Positions 32,588 through 39,577 of a stretch of 42,007 nucleotides of DNA are shown here, one piece after another (the first letter of the stretch is position 1; the number at the start of each line of letters is the position of its first letter). The notes under the pieces were generated by a model. It ran no database searches and was not told the origin of the DNA. It saw only the letters and a program-made list of their open reading frames with translations. A program made the translations under genes and the position numbers. The DNA is taken from NCBI GenBank assembly GCA_031271785.1, contig JAISUZ010000103.1, positions 1 through 42,007 of the forward strand. The letters are read 5' to 3'. Origin of the DNA: Fibrobacter sp. Its GTDB lineage: Bacteria; Fibrobacterota; Fibrobacteria; Fibrobacterales; Fibrobacteraceae.

Positions 32588-33004
32588 ATGAACAAATCCA
32601 TTTTAACAGAAGACCTCGGAAAATTGATTCTCCGCCTTTTGGTGGGTTCCCTGTTGCTGTTTCACGGGACGGCAAAACTCATGAACGGGACGGACGGCAT
32701 CGGTAAGATGCTCGCGGCAAAAGGAATCCCGGAGTTTATCGCCTACGGCGCGTTGGTGGGGGAAATTCTTGCCCCGGTACTTTTGATTCTCGGGTTTTGC
32801 ACTCGAGCGGCTTCGCTTTTGATTGCATTTACCATGTTCATGACGGTTCACCTTGCGCTCGGCAAGAGTGCTTTTACGCTCACAGCGAGCGGCGCTCCCG
32901 GCGGTGAAGTGAATTTCTTCTACTTTTTTACGGCGTTTGCAATTCTTTTTCTCGGTCCCGGAAGATTTTCCGCTTACCGCGGGAAAAAATGGTTTTTGAA
33001 ATAG
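32588..33004 (+). CDS. DoxX family membrane protein
   Basis: The ATG at 32588 gives 138 aa with four membrane segments: LGKLILRLLVGSLLLFHGTAKLMNG, FIAYGALVGEILAPVLLILGF, AASLLIAFTMFMTVHLALG and FFYFFTAFAILFLGPGRFSA. The pattern LLFHGTAKLMNG and the C-terminal GPGRFSAYR are typical of DoxX/YphA proteins, whose role is linked to quinone or redox homeostasis but is poorly defined. An upstream ATG at 32543 would add 15 polar residues; neither has a good ribosome binding site. It converges with the recombinase remnant, with four bases between the stops. Confidence 0.88.
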   Translation: MNKSILTEDLGKLILRLLVGSLLLFHGTAKLMNGTDGIGKMLAAKGIPEFIAYGALVGEILAPVLLILGFCTRAASLLIAFTMFMTVHLALGKSAFTLTASGAPGGEVNFFYFFTAFAILFLGPGRFSAYRGKKWFLK

Positions 33005-33008
33005 GGGG

Positions 33009-33580
33009 TTAAGCCCTGCTCATTCGGTAAAGAGTGGTTTTACTGATTCCGAGTAATGCGGTGATTTCCTTTTTGGTTTTGCCGCTTTTGAGTAATTCAT
33101 TAATTTGTTTGCTAAACGGGGTGTATTTACTGCCTTTCGGCCGCCCCAGTTTTTTCCCGTCTGCTTTTGCTTTGGCGAGCGCTTCTTTGGTTCTCTGCGA
33201 AATGAGCGTTCTTTCTACTTCGGAAATAAGTCCGAGCCCTATGGCTAAAATTTGACTTTGTAAATTATGTTTCAGGCGATAGCCGTCTTTGATAGTCCAA
33301 ACTTCGCAATTCTTTTCGAGACAAGTGTTTAAAATTCCCATCAGCTCCATCATTTTTCGGCCTAAACGGGAAATTTCCGTTGATAGAATTATGTCCCTTT
33401 TTTTGTTCTTTTCAGCAAAGAACTCAGTTTCCGTTTTTTGAGTTCCTTTTGAGAACTGATGATTTCCGTAACCCAGTGATTTACCGTAAGACCATGTTTT
33501 TTGGCGAAGTTTTCAATTTCAAAACGCTGATTTTCAATGTTTTGTTTATCGGTGCTGACGCGAATATAGCCGTATATCAT
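33009..33580 (-). pseudogene. Serine recombinase (resolvase/invertase family), split by a frameshift
   Basis: Two adjacent frames make one resolvase. The N-terminal part (33580 to 33389) begins MIYGYIRVSTDKQNIENQRFEIE, with catalytic Ser9 in YIRVST, and stops after KRTKKGT. The second frame resumes KKRDIILSTEISRLGRKMMELMGI, continues EVERTLISQRTKEALAKAKADGKKLGRPKGS and ends with the DNA-binding helix-turn-helix (KTKKEITALLGISKTTLYRMSRA) at 33009. The break lies at a run of seven A followed by three G (minus strand, near 33404-33395). One extra G would restore KKGDII, the family pattern. GAGGAAAA precedes the ATG. It may be a true pseudogene, a sequencing slip, or a -1 frameshifted gene, since A-AAA-AAA is slippery. 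Confidence 0.8.
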
Positions 33581-33636
33581 ATTTTCCTCATTTTTTGAAG
33601 TGTGGATTTTACGTGGAAAAATATGAAAAAAAGAAG

Positions 33637-33662
33637 AAGGTTCCAATAAAGGAACCTTTTTT
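33637..33662. terminator. Hairpin with T-runs on both sides, between recombinase and AT-rich cassette
   Basis: AAGGTTCC (33637-33644) pairs perfectly with GGAACCTT (33651-33658) around AATAAA. It is followed by a T-run on the plus strand, and by a CTTCTTTTTTT-like run on the minus strand, so it could terminate in either direction. It lies upstream of both divergent genes, so it would insulate or attenuate rather than end a gene. Confidence 0.5.
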
Positions 33663-33769
33663 GAATTTACTTGAAATATAAGCAAATCATTGAATTTTAG
33701 CAAGAGTAAAAGATCGAAAAAGAGTTCAAAAAAGGTTGGTTTTTTGAAACGTTTTTAGTGGAATTTGTT

Positions 33770-34384
33770 ATGAAATATTTACTTTCGACAATGTTGATTT
33801 TTGCTTTTTTGGCCGGCTGTAATGCCGGTCCCAATAAACCTGATTCAGATGACAAATATGAATCATCTTTTAGACCCAATTATAAACAGTGTCAGCAGCA
33901 CCTAGAATTGAAACCACCGGGTGAAAATGTGGAATCTATTTTCACGACAATTTCCGAAGGAATACAAGAAATAAGAAATAGTAATGCAAAATATGTTCAT
34001 TATTATGATGAGGATAATGGTTCTTATGGTGATAAATTCGAATATTTCCTAAGTAATAATTTTGAAGAGTGCTCTTGTTTTGCCAGATCGCGAATTCAAG
34101 ATCTTGAAGTGACTGGTAGTCACCATAACCCTCTTGAGTTTAAGGGTTTGTATTATCGCATTTATTATCCTTGGAGTGGCGATATTATTGGGTATATTTT
34201 CGAGGATCGTTATGTTACTGTTACTTGGAAACTTGAAAATCGCCCTCCACCATCATATTGTATAGAAAGAAAATATTTTTTAGAATGGCAAGATCATGGA
34301 ACAATAGGTGGTGAAAAATTAGAATTAGACGAGAATGGAATTTTTCGTGGTAGTTATGAATATCAATTTTTACTACCTCAGTAA
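33770..34384 (+). CDS. AT-rich lipoprotein of unknown function
   Basis: The 204-aa product begins MKYLLSTMLIFAFLAGC, a lipoprotein signal with lipobox LAGC (Cys17), followed by a polar linker NAGPNKPDSDDKYE. The body has several cysteines (CQQH, ECSCF, YCIERK), aromatic-rich beta stretches (YYRIYYPWSGDIIGYIFEDRYVTVTWKLE) and ends EYQFLLPQ. No family is recognised. An in-frame GTG at 33758 adds four residues and is not preferred. The gene and the next two are far more AT-rich than the surroundings and sit beside a recombinase, so acquisition is likely. The spacing to the next gene (12 bp) suggests a shared transcript. Confidence 0.72.
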   Translation: MKYLLSTMLIFAFLAGCNAGPNKPDSDDKYESSFRPNYKQCQQHLELKPPGENVESIFTTISEGIQEIRNSNAKYVHYYDEDNGSYGDKFEYFLSNNFEECSCFARSRIQDLEVTGSHHNPLEFKGLYYRIYYPWSGDIIGYIFEDRYVTVTWKLENRPPPSYCIERKYFLEWQDHGTIGGEKLELDENGIFRGSYEYQFLLPQ

Positions 34385-34396
34385 AGGAATGATTTT

Positions 34397-34696
34397 ATGA
34401 GTAAGTGTGATTGGTGCGGTTGCGAATTTAGTAGCGGAAGCGGAACTTCAAGTGGTTTTAATAATTACTGTAGTAATAGATGTAAATATGCCGGAATAGA
34501 ATTAGGTCAAGCGGATAAGAAAAATAAGATCGGAGGTTGTATTTGGGGAATCGTTTTATTACTTGTCGGTGTGACCGCTGCCATAAAATGGGCACTTGAA
34601 CATCCTGCTATAATTGGGGGTTTTATTATTATTGCGGTTCTTATCGGAGTGATTTATTTTGTGATAAAGAACAATAATAAACCAGATGAATGGTGA
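34397..34696 (+). CDS. Small membrane protein with N-terminal zinc-finger-like motif
   Basis: The 99-aa protein has cysteines at 4, 7, 25 and 29 in the pattern CDWC...YCSNRC, typical of a short treble-clef/zinc-ribbon knuckle. Two hydrophobic segments follow (about 46-66, GGCIWGIVLLLVGVTAAIKW, and 71-91, AIIGGFIIIAVLIGVIYFVI) with a short KNNNKPDEW tail. The topology would place the zinc knuckle in the cytoplasm if the hairpin is inserted with both ends inside. The function is unknown. It lies 12 bp after the lipoprotein gene and 31 bp before the next gene, all AT-rich, probably one operon. Confidence 0.72.
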   Translation: MSKCDWCGCEFSSGSGTSSGFNNYCSNRCKYAGIELGQADKKNKIGGCIWGIVLLLVGVTAAIKWALEHPAIIGGFIIIAVLIGVIYFVIKNNNKPDEW

Positions 34697-34727
34697 CGTT
34701 TTAATTATTTAAACCCAGGAGAATAAA

Positions 34728-35261
34728 ATGGTAAAAAGTCCCTTAAAAAATATGATTCCACTCAACTCTCGGGATTTGGAATCGGAGTTTAAAGATGTGT
34801 GTGATTTTATCTTTAACGCTACGCGTTGCCAAGCGCTTGCACTTAATAAGGATGGATGCTCATATCTCAAAAAAGGCATACAAGAAGTTTTACGTTGTTT
34901 TGGTTTAAAATTCAGACCATCACGCATTTCGGAAAAAGCGTACAACTGGAATGAAGAGAATTGTAGAAAGGTCTTATCCGATGATGATACTTACAAGGAA
35001 TGGTATCCTAAAAGAAAACAGTTTCGGCCGCTTTTTTTAGAACATATCATACCGCTTGGGAGCTTAATTGATCAATGTGTGAAATGTACTACATTTGAAG
35101 ATGTTCAACAAGTGTTATCGGAACTCGAATTCGTTATCATATTAAAAAGTGAAGATGATTTGTTAGGGGAAAAATATTGGAGCAAAGGGCGTGAAACAAT
35201 TGAAAATGCTGAAAAGGCATATCAAAAATGTGGAATTAAATTAATGAATATAAATGTGTAA
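34728..35261 (+). CDS. Hypothetical protein with an EHxxP motif, possibly HNH-nuclease-like
   Basis: This 177-aa soluble protein starts at an ATG with AGGAG seven bases upstream. The second half carries FLEHIIPLGSLIDQC (E105, H106, P109), then ELEFVIILKSEDDLLGEKYWSKGRETIENAEKAYQKCGIKLM. The combination EH-(I/V)-(I/V)-P, an acidic ILKSEDD.L step and the final AYxxxGIxL resembles small uncharacterised proteins thought to have an HNH-like fold; this is a weak recollection, not an assignment. It contains seven cysteines but no clear CxxC pair other than in the centre (QCVKC, 116-120). AT-rich composition is shared with the two genes upstream; it ends the cassette. Confidence 0.65.
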   Translation: MVKSPLKNMIPLNSRDLESEFKDVCDFIFNATRCQALALNKDGCSYLKKGIQEVLRCFGLKFRPSRISEKAYNWNEENCRKVLSDDDTYKEWYPKRKQFRPLFLEHIIPLGSLIDQCVKCTTFEDVQQVLSELEFVIILKSEDDLLGEKYWSKGRETIENAEKAYQKCGIKLMNINV

Positions 35262-35526
35262 TTGAATACAACACAGAAAAAATATTCATATATCTGATCG
35301 CGGTTTCAATATTTTAAAAACCTTTAGGCTGGAAGCCGCTTCGGTTTGGAAACCAAGTGGCAGCGCAGACTTGTTGGATTCTGAAACATCCTGAATTCAT
35401 TTCAGCATTCAAAGAGGAACGTAAATGTGTAAAGACTTCCTCTATCATTTCTGTACACGAAATTCTTGACTTGCACAAGGGTGACGATGGATACGCCGGG
35501 GCGCAAATTAAAGGGAACGCTGTTTT

Positions 35527-35664
35527 GGGCGACTCCCTCCATTGCATTTCGGGACCGGGCTGTATTGCACTAAGGCTAAAGCCAAGTGCAACGGAGCCGC
35601 GTGCGAATCATCATCGGAATCCGCTTTCCGCGTCTCCACCCGTACGGGTTACCATCCCTCACGC
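35527..35664 (+). repeat. Interspersed repeat (family A), copy 3
   Basis: It opens GGGCGACTCCC...CGGGACCGGGCTGTAT and ends CCGCGTCTCCACCCGTACGGGTTACCATCCCTCACGC (key words CGCGTCTCC, CGGGTTACC, ATCCCTCACGC). These are the same ends as the block at 15446-15622; the middle differs. The sequence just upstream (35262-35526) holds only short dyads such as GGTTTGGAAACC and no convincing gene. The repeat forms the right border of the AT-rich cassette. Confidence 0.68.
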
Positions 35665-35674
35665 AGAAAAAAAC

Positions 35675-36577
35675 CTATTCCAAATTTTCCAGTTCTTTTT
35701 GCAGATCGGCGAGTTTTTCAAATTCTTCGTGGTAGATAGCACTGACTTTTTGCACGAGAAGTTCCAGGCGGCGGCGGGCTTTAGCGTTTTTAAAGTCGGC
35801 TCTTAATTCGCGGATGGTTTCATCGATTTGATGAATATCATCTTGCTGCGGATAAGGTTTCATGAATTCATAGAAACGCTTGATCCGTTTTTCGTAACTT
35901 TCCTCGTCTTCCGTTTCGTACAAAAGAAAGGGAACCACTTGCGCGGTTAAGAGTTCCTGCAGATTCCCGACAAACGTATCGAGGGTTCCTTTTTCGGTGA
36001 GGAACGCGCCGCTTTCCTGCAAGTGCGCCACATCGGTAATACCGCCGTCTTCGATTTGCGCGAGCACGTCGTTAATATATTTCCGTTCTTCCGCATTCAC
36101 CTGCTCGCGGTAACGCGCCTGATAAAGAATGGAAAGGCTCGTGATGCTCATGTGCGCGTGATTGAGCCCCTGGAACTCTCCGATAAAGTAAATATCGGCT
36201 TCTTCTTTTAAAATATCCTGCTCGCTGTTGCTGAAAATAACTTTCGCCGGTACCGGCACTACTTCCATGTGCGAGATTTCTTCGAGCCGTTCCCGCATGG
36301 ATTCGGGGTCCACATTGTCCGGAAGGTCGGCGCCCATTTCCCGGAGATGTTCAATGAGTTCGCTGAAATCGCCGGAACCGCCCAGGTTCCGCTGAATCAG
36401 TTTTTTAAGAAAATCTCCCGATTGAAATTCGCTTTCAATCACGAGAAGTCCGTTTTTAACCATGCCGGCAAACGGAGAGTTTTCCTCGTTGAGGTTTTCG
36501 GAAAGAATTTTGGCGTAGATAATCAAGCGCCCGCTTAAATAATCCGGATTTCCTTTTTTTTGTACAATGCCTAACAT
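35675..36577 (-). CDS. Hypothetical protein (300 aa), last gene of the mnmE operon
   Basis: The ATG at 36577 has AAGGAAAA upstream; the longer frame to 36664 runs into terC. The protein is soluble and acidic and begins MLGIVQKKGNPDYLSGRLII. It contains MEVVPVPAKVIFSNSEQDILKEEADIYFIGEFQGLNHAHMSITSLSILYQARYREQ in the middle and a charged helical C-terminus (IDETIRELRADFKNAKARRRLELLVQKVSAIYHEEFEKLADLQKELENLE) likely to be a coiled coil. No family is recognised. The start lies 2 bp after the terC stop, so it is translated with terC. The function is unknown; an association with metal or envelope stress through TerC is only positional. Confidence 0.75.
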   Translation of the reverse strand: MLGIVQKKGNPDYLSGRLIIYAKILSENLNEENSPFAGMVKNGLLVIESEFQSGDFLKKLIQRNLGGSGDFSELIEHLREMGADLPDNVDPESMRERLEEISHMEVVPVPAKVIFSNSEQDILKEEADIYFIGEFQGLNHAHMSITSLSILYQARYREQVNAEERKYINDVLAQIEDGGITDVAHLQESGAFLTEKGTLDTFVGNLQELLTAQVVPFLLYETEDEESYEKRIKRFYEFMKPYPQQDDIHQIDETIRELRADFKNAKARRRLELLVQKVSAIYHEEFEKLADLQKELENLE

Positions 36578-36579
36578 GA

Positions 36580-37548
36580 TTAATTTTCCTTTTTTGCCGG
36601 AATGAGAATACTGAACAAAATACCGAGAGCGATAGAGAGAAAAATCACTCCGAGACTGAGCCACGCCGGAATATGAATATGGTGAGATAAAATCATTTTC
36701 ACACCCACAAAAAGGAGCACGATAATGAGAGATTTTTTAAGGAAACGGAAATGCCCGATAAGAGCCGCGAGCGCAAAATAAAGGGAACGCAGTCCGAGAA
36801 TCGCCATGATGTTAGAGGTAAATACAAGGAACGGATCAAGCGTGATGGCAAAAATAGCGGGTAAGCTATCCATCGCAAAAATCAAGTCGGTGCTTTCGAT
36901 TAAAATCAGGGCGAGGAAAAGCGGAGTCGCCGCGCGCGCGCCGCTTTCAAGAACCGCAAAGAACCGGTGTCCGTAAAAATCGTGTGTAAGCGGGAATACT
37001 TTTTTCGCGAATTTTAAAACGAGATTTTTGTTGAGATCTATTTGCTCTTCCGAATCCATGAATTGCATTTTAAGCGCGGTGAAAATAAGGAACGCGCCGA
37101 AAACGTAAATCATCCATGAGAAATGGTTAAGGAGCGCGGCACCCGCGAAAATAAAGGAGCCGCGCATTACGAGTGCGCCGAGAATTCCCCAAAATAAAAC
37201 ACGGTGCTGGTAGAGGCGCGGGATTTTCAAATACTGAAAAATAACCGCCATTACAAAAATATTATCGAGAGAAAGCGATTTTTCCACCACATAGCCGGCG
37301 AGGTAATCCATGGCGGCTTTGAGTCCCGATGTTTGCGTCACTCCGTCTTTTAAGCCGATACCGAGCCAATGCTGGTCATAAGCAAAATAAATGAACACGC
37401 CGAAAAGAAGCGAAATCCCAATCCAAAATCCGGTCCAGCGGAGAGCTTCCTTGGTTCCGATAACGTGATCCTTGCGGTGGAATACGCCGAGGTCCAGTGC
37501 TAAAAAGCCAAAAACAAGGACAAGAAAACCGATCCAAAAAACAATCAT
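36580..37548 (-). CDS. TerC/Alx-family integral membrane protein
   Basis: The 322-aa protein has about eight to nine membrane segments. It shows the TerC motifs: acidic residue in ALDLGVFHRKDH (about 17-28), EKSLSLDNIFVMAVIFQYLKIP (89-110) and ILIESTDLIFAMDSLPAIFAITLDPFLVFTSNIMAILGLRSLYFAL. Conserved Asp/Glu inside membrane helices are thought to bind metal; Alx/TerC proteins are linked to manganese homeostasis and tellurite resistance. Its ATG shares one base with the stop of the upstream lipoprotein gene (TAATG). No manganese riboswitch is possible directly upstream because that space is coding. Confidence 0.94.
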   Translation of the reverse strand: MIVFWIGFLVLVFGFLALDLGVFHRKDHVIGTKEALRWTGFWIGISLLFGVFIYFAYDQHWLGIGLKDGVTQTSGLKAAMDYLAGYVVEKSLSLDNIFVMAVIFQYLKIPRLYQHRVLFWGILGALVMRGSFIFAGAALLNHFSWMIYVFGAFLIFTALKMQFMDSEEQIDLNKNLVLKFAKKVFPLTHDFYGHRFFAVLESGARAATPLFLALILIESTDLIFAMDSLPAIFAITLDPFLVFTSNIMAILGLRSLYFALAALIGHFRFLKKSLIIVLLFVGVKMILSHHIHIPAWLSLGVIFLSIALGILFSILIPAKKEN

Positions 37549-38030
37549 TAAAACGCCTTTTTCGCATCGATTAAATCGCCATCTTTTTCATGGAAAATAA
37601 TCAGGGATGCGCCCTGGTGAAGTTTTACGTAATCGGAAATTTTCTGCACGACATTTTTCTCGTTAAAGTCAAAGTCGGAACCGGTGGAGCTGCCGATCAC
37701 AAGCCCGAAGCGCGTCATTTCCGGAACCGCGCGGGAAAGATAACCGGTTAAAACATCGGCGCTCGGAATGCGGTCGGTGCGTGCCGGCGCGTCGATATCC
37801 ATGGGGTTCCGCGGGCTAATGAGAAGCGGGAACAGCGAATCGTGCGCGAGTTGCTGTGAAGTGAGGTAAAGCGTGTTCCCGACAAGGTAAGCGATGGTGT
37901 CTTCTTCCACATAACGCACTTCGATCATCACATCGCAATCGAGCGACATTTCCTGAATTTGCAATTTGGACGGTCCGCAAGCGGTCAGTAAGAGCGCGGC
38001 GATGGCGGTGAAATAAAATAATTTCTTCAT
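37548..38030 (-). CDS. Lipoprotein of unknown function in the mnmE-terC operon
   Basis: The 160-aa product starts MKKLFYFTAIAALLLTACGPSK, a lipoprotein signal with lipobox LTAC (Cys18). The ATG at 38030 is preceded by AGGAG at ideal spacing; the longer frame to 38087 overlaps the gene before. The mature part has VMIEVRYVEEDTIAYLVGNTLYLTSQQLAHDSLFPLL, SADVLTGYLSRAVPEMTRFGLVIGSSTGSDFDFNEKNVVQKISDYVKLHQGASLIIFHEKDGD. The late segment looks like an alternating alpha/beta domain. No family is recognised. It lies 22 bp after the NAT-like gene and overlaps terC by one base. Confidence 0.8.
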   Translation of the reverse strand: MKKLFYFTAIAALLLTACGPSKLQIQEMSLDCDVMIEVRYVEEDTIAYLVGNTLYLTSQQLAHDSLFPLLISPRNPMDIDAPARTDRIPSADVLTGYLSRAVPEMTRFGLVIGSSTGSDFDFNEKNVVQKISDYVKLHQGASLIIFHEKDGDLIDAKKAF

Positions 38031-38052
38031 GAGTTCTCCTGTTCCCTTTAAA

Positions 38053-38805
38053 TTAGAAAGATTTGGTTTTGAGGATAGTAAGCGCACGCTCCACCGTATC
38101 GGGGGATAACGAAAAAAGGCGGCTCAATACGGCTATTTGTTGCTCTTCGGGAATTTTTTCCATGCGGGAACCCGAGCGGTCGCGGGTCATAAGGTTTCCT
38201 TTTTGATAGTAATACTGAATTCCGTTTTCGCGGTCGAGGCGGTTTAATACGGGGTAAGTCATCATTTCCCGGTCGAAACTTTCCGTCCAAAACCGGTGAA
38301 AGTCACGCTCTTCCACACCTTCTTCCGGAAATTCAAACCGGAGTTTCATGGAGTGAAGATTCATTCCCGTGAAAAGCGAAAGTACGCCGTTTTCGCGGTC
38401 GAGGCGCACTTGGTTCGGTGTGAGCGGAAAGAATGCCGAACTTTTAGCGGTGAGAAAACTTTCCGGCATTTCCAGCGGCTCGAAAATCAAATAACCCGGA
38501 TCGAAAAAATAATTTTTCCCTTCAAAAAATAAACGGAGCCCGCAGTGAATATTTTTTTCTTTGCGTTTGTGCCCCATCATGAGCCGCGGTGTTAAACCTT
38601 CCGCAATAAGTTTTTGGTATAAATGCCAAGTCATGCTAAAGCAAGTGCCGCCGCCCATCCAGGCGTCCGCATCGTTTTGAAAACTATCGTCGGCGATTCT
38701 TGCGCGGCGTGCATCGCCGCTGTCGGCGTAGCGGATAATTTTGGTGAGGTTCTCGTAAGTGATTTGAGAAAGTTCGCGGCAGATACTTTGAATTTTATTC
38801 CACAT
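38053..38805 (-). CDS. Arylamine N-acetyltransferase/transglutaminase-like protein with a Cys-His-Asp triad
   Basis: The 250-aa protein shows WMGGGTCFSMTWHLYQKLIAEGLTPRLMMGHKRKEKNIHCGLRLFFEGKNYFFDPGYLIFEPL (49-111). Cys55 follows a GGG turn, His87 sits in NIHCGL and Asp102 in FDPGY: the spacing of a NAT or transglutaminase-like catalytic triad. Known NATs acetylate arylamines from acetyl-CoA; bacterial relatives also act in amide synthesis on carrier-bound chains. The substrate here is unknown. Its first 11 bases overlap the end of the E1-like gene, so the two are tightly coupled, which makes a joint pathway plausible. The C-terminal 100 residues have no recognised motif. Confidence 0.75.
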   Translation of the reverse strand: MWNKIQSICRELSQITYENLTKIIRYADSGDARRARIADDSFQNDADAWMGGGTCFSMTWHLYQKLIAEGLTPRLMMGHKRKEKNIHCGLRLFFEGKNYFFDPGYLIFEPLEMPESFLTAKSSAFFPLTPNQVRLDRENGVLSLFTGMNLHSMKLRFEFPEEGVEERDFHRFWTESFDREMMTYPVLNRLDRENGIQYYYQKGNLMTRDRSGSRMEKIPEEQQIAVLSRLFSLSPDTVERALTILKTKSF

Positions 38806-39577
38806 GGCCGGAAGTCTTTTTTTCGTCTAAAAATTCAAACCGGTGTTTTCCGCAGCATGGACAATCCTTTTCTTTTTCTACTTGAATTTTGGAAATATCC
38901 TGAGTCCATAAATCCGCGTTGATCAGGAATGTTTTCGCGGGGTGTTCCAAAAAATAACGAATCAGGCTCGTGACTTGAAAAGCGGATGCGGTCGCCACAG
39001 CGGCACCGAGAACGCCGATATCTTCGCAAGTCGGGAGCGAATTTTTTGCCGGAACATCGGGGAACACGCAGCGGAAGCAAGGGCCTTGCGGAATAACAGG
39101 CATGATCGCGGCGCGGGCGGCGCGTATGCCGGCATAAAACCACGGGATGTTTTTTTTCACGCAAATATCGTTCAGCAGGTAGCGCATTTCCACGCGGTCA
39201 AAACCGTCGATTACGGCGTCTATGTTTTCGAGCAGCGGTTCGATATTTCCGGCATCGACATTCAAAATATGAGTTTCGGTTTTCACGCGGGAATTGATTT
39301 CCGATAACGCTTTCGCCGCGGCAATGACTTTCGGGAACTTAAATTCGGCATCGGCTTCTTTGAACAGATGTTGCCGCGGGAGGTTTGAAAATTCCACGGA
39401 ATCTCTGTCCACCAGGCGGAGAAAACCAACTCCCATACGCGCGAGAGTTTCCGCGCCGGCGGAGCCGAGCGCGCCGCAGCCCAGTACGAGAATCCGGAGC
39501 GATTCGATTTTCTTTTGACCGGCTTCTCCGATTTGAGAGAGCCGCATTTGTCTTGAGTAACGGTCATTATTTTCCAA
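38795..39577 (-). CDS. ThiF/MoeB/HesA-family E1-like adenylyltransferase
   Basis: The start is taken at TTG 39577 (GGAG seven bases upstream, LENNDRYSRQMRLSQIGEAGQ), giving 260 aa and an 11-bp overlap with the end of mnmE. Motifs are nucleotide-binding LVLGCGALGSAGAETLARMG (30-49), LVDRDSVEFSNLPRQHLF, AVIDGFDRVEMRYLLNDICV, and a structural zinc site from CFRC and the C-terminal CPCCGKHRFEFL, plus PTCEDIGVLGA with a possible catalytic Cys. Such enzymes adenylate the C-terminal glycine of ubiquitin-like sulfur carriers (ThiS, MoaD). No carrier protein or other thiamine or molybdopterin gene is adjacent, so its partner is unknown; the following NAT-like gene overlaps it. Confidence 0.9.
   Translation of the reverse strand: MENNDRYSRQMRLSQIGEAGQKKIESLRILVLGCGALGSAGAETLARMGVGFLRLVDRDSVEFSNLPRQHLFKEADAEFKFPKVIAAAKALSEINSRVKTETHILNVDAGNIEPLLENIDAVIDGFDRVEMRYLLNDICVKKNIPWFYAGIRAARAAIMPVIPQGPCFRCVFPDVPAKNSLPTCEDIGVLGAAVATASAFQVTSLIRYFLEHPAKTFLINADLWTQDISKIQVEKEKDCPCCGKHRFEFLDEKKTSGHVE

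Noticed and set aside
35314-35806. Open frames on both strands across the gap between the AT-rich cassette and the 300-aa gene
   Set aside because: They run through the family A repeat, and the plus-strand one into the antisense of the next gene; the translations look like repeat sequence.
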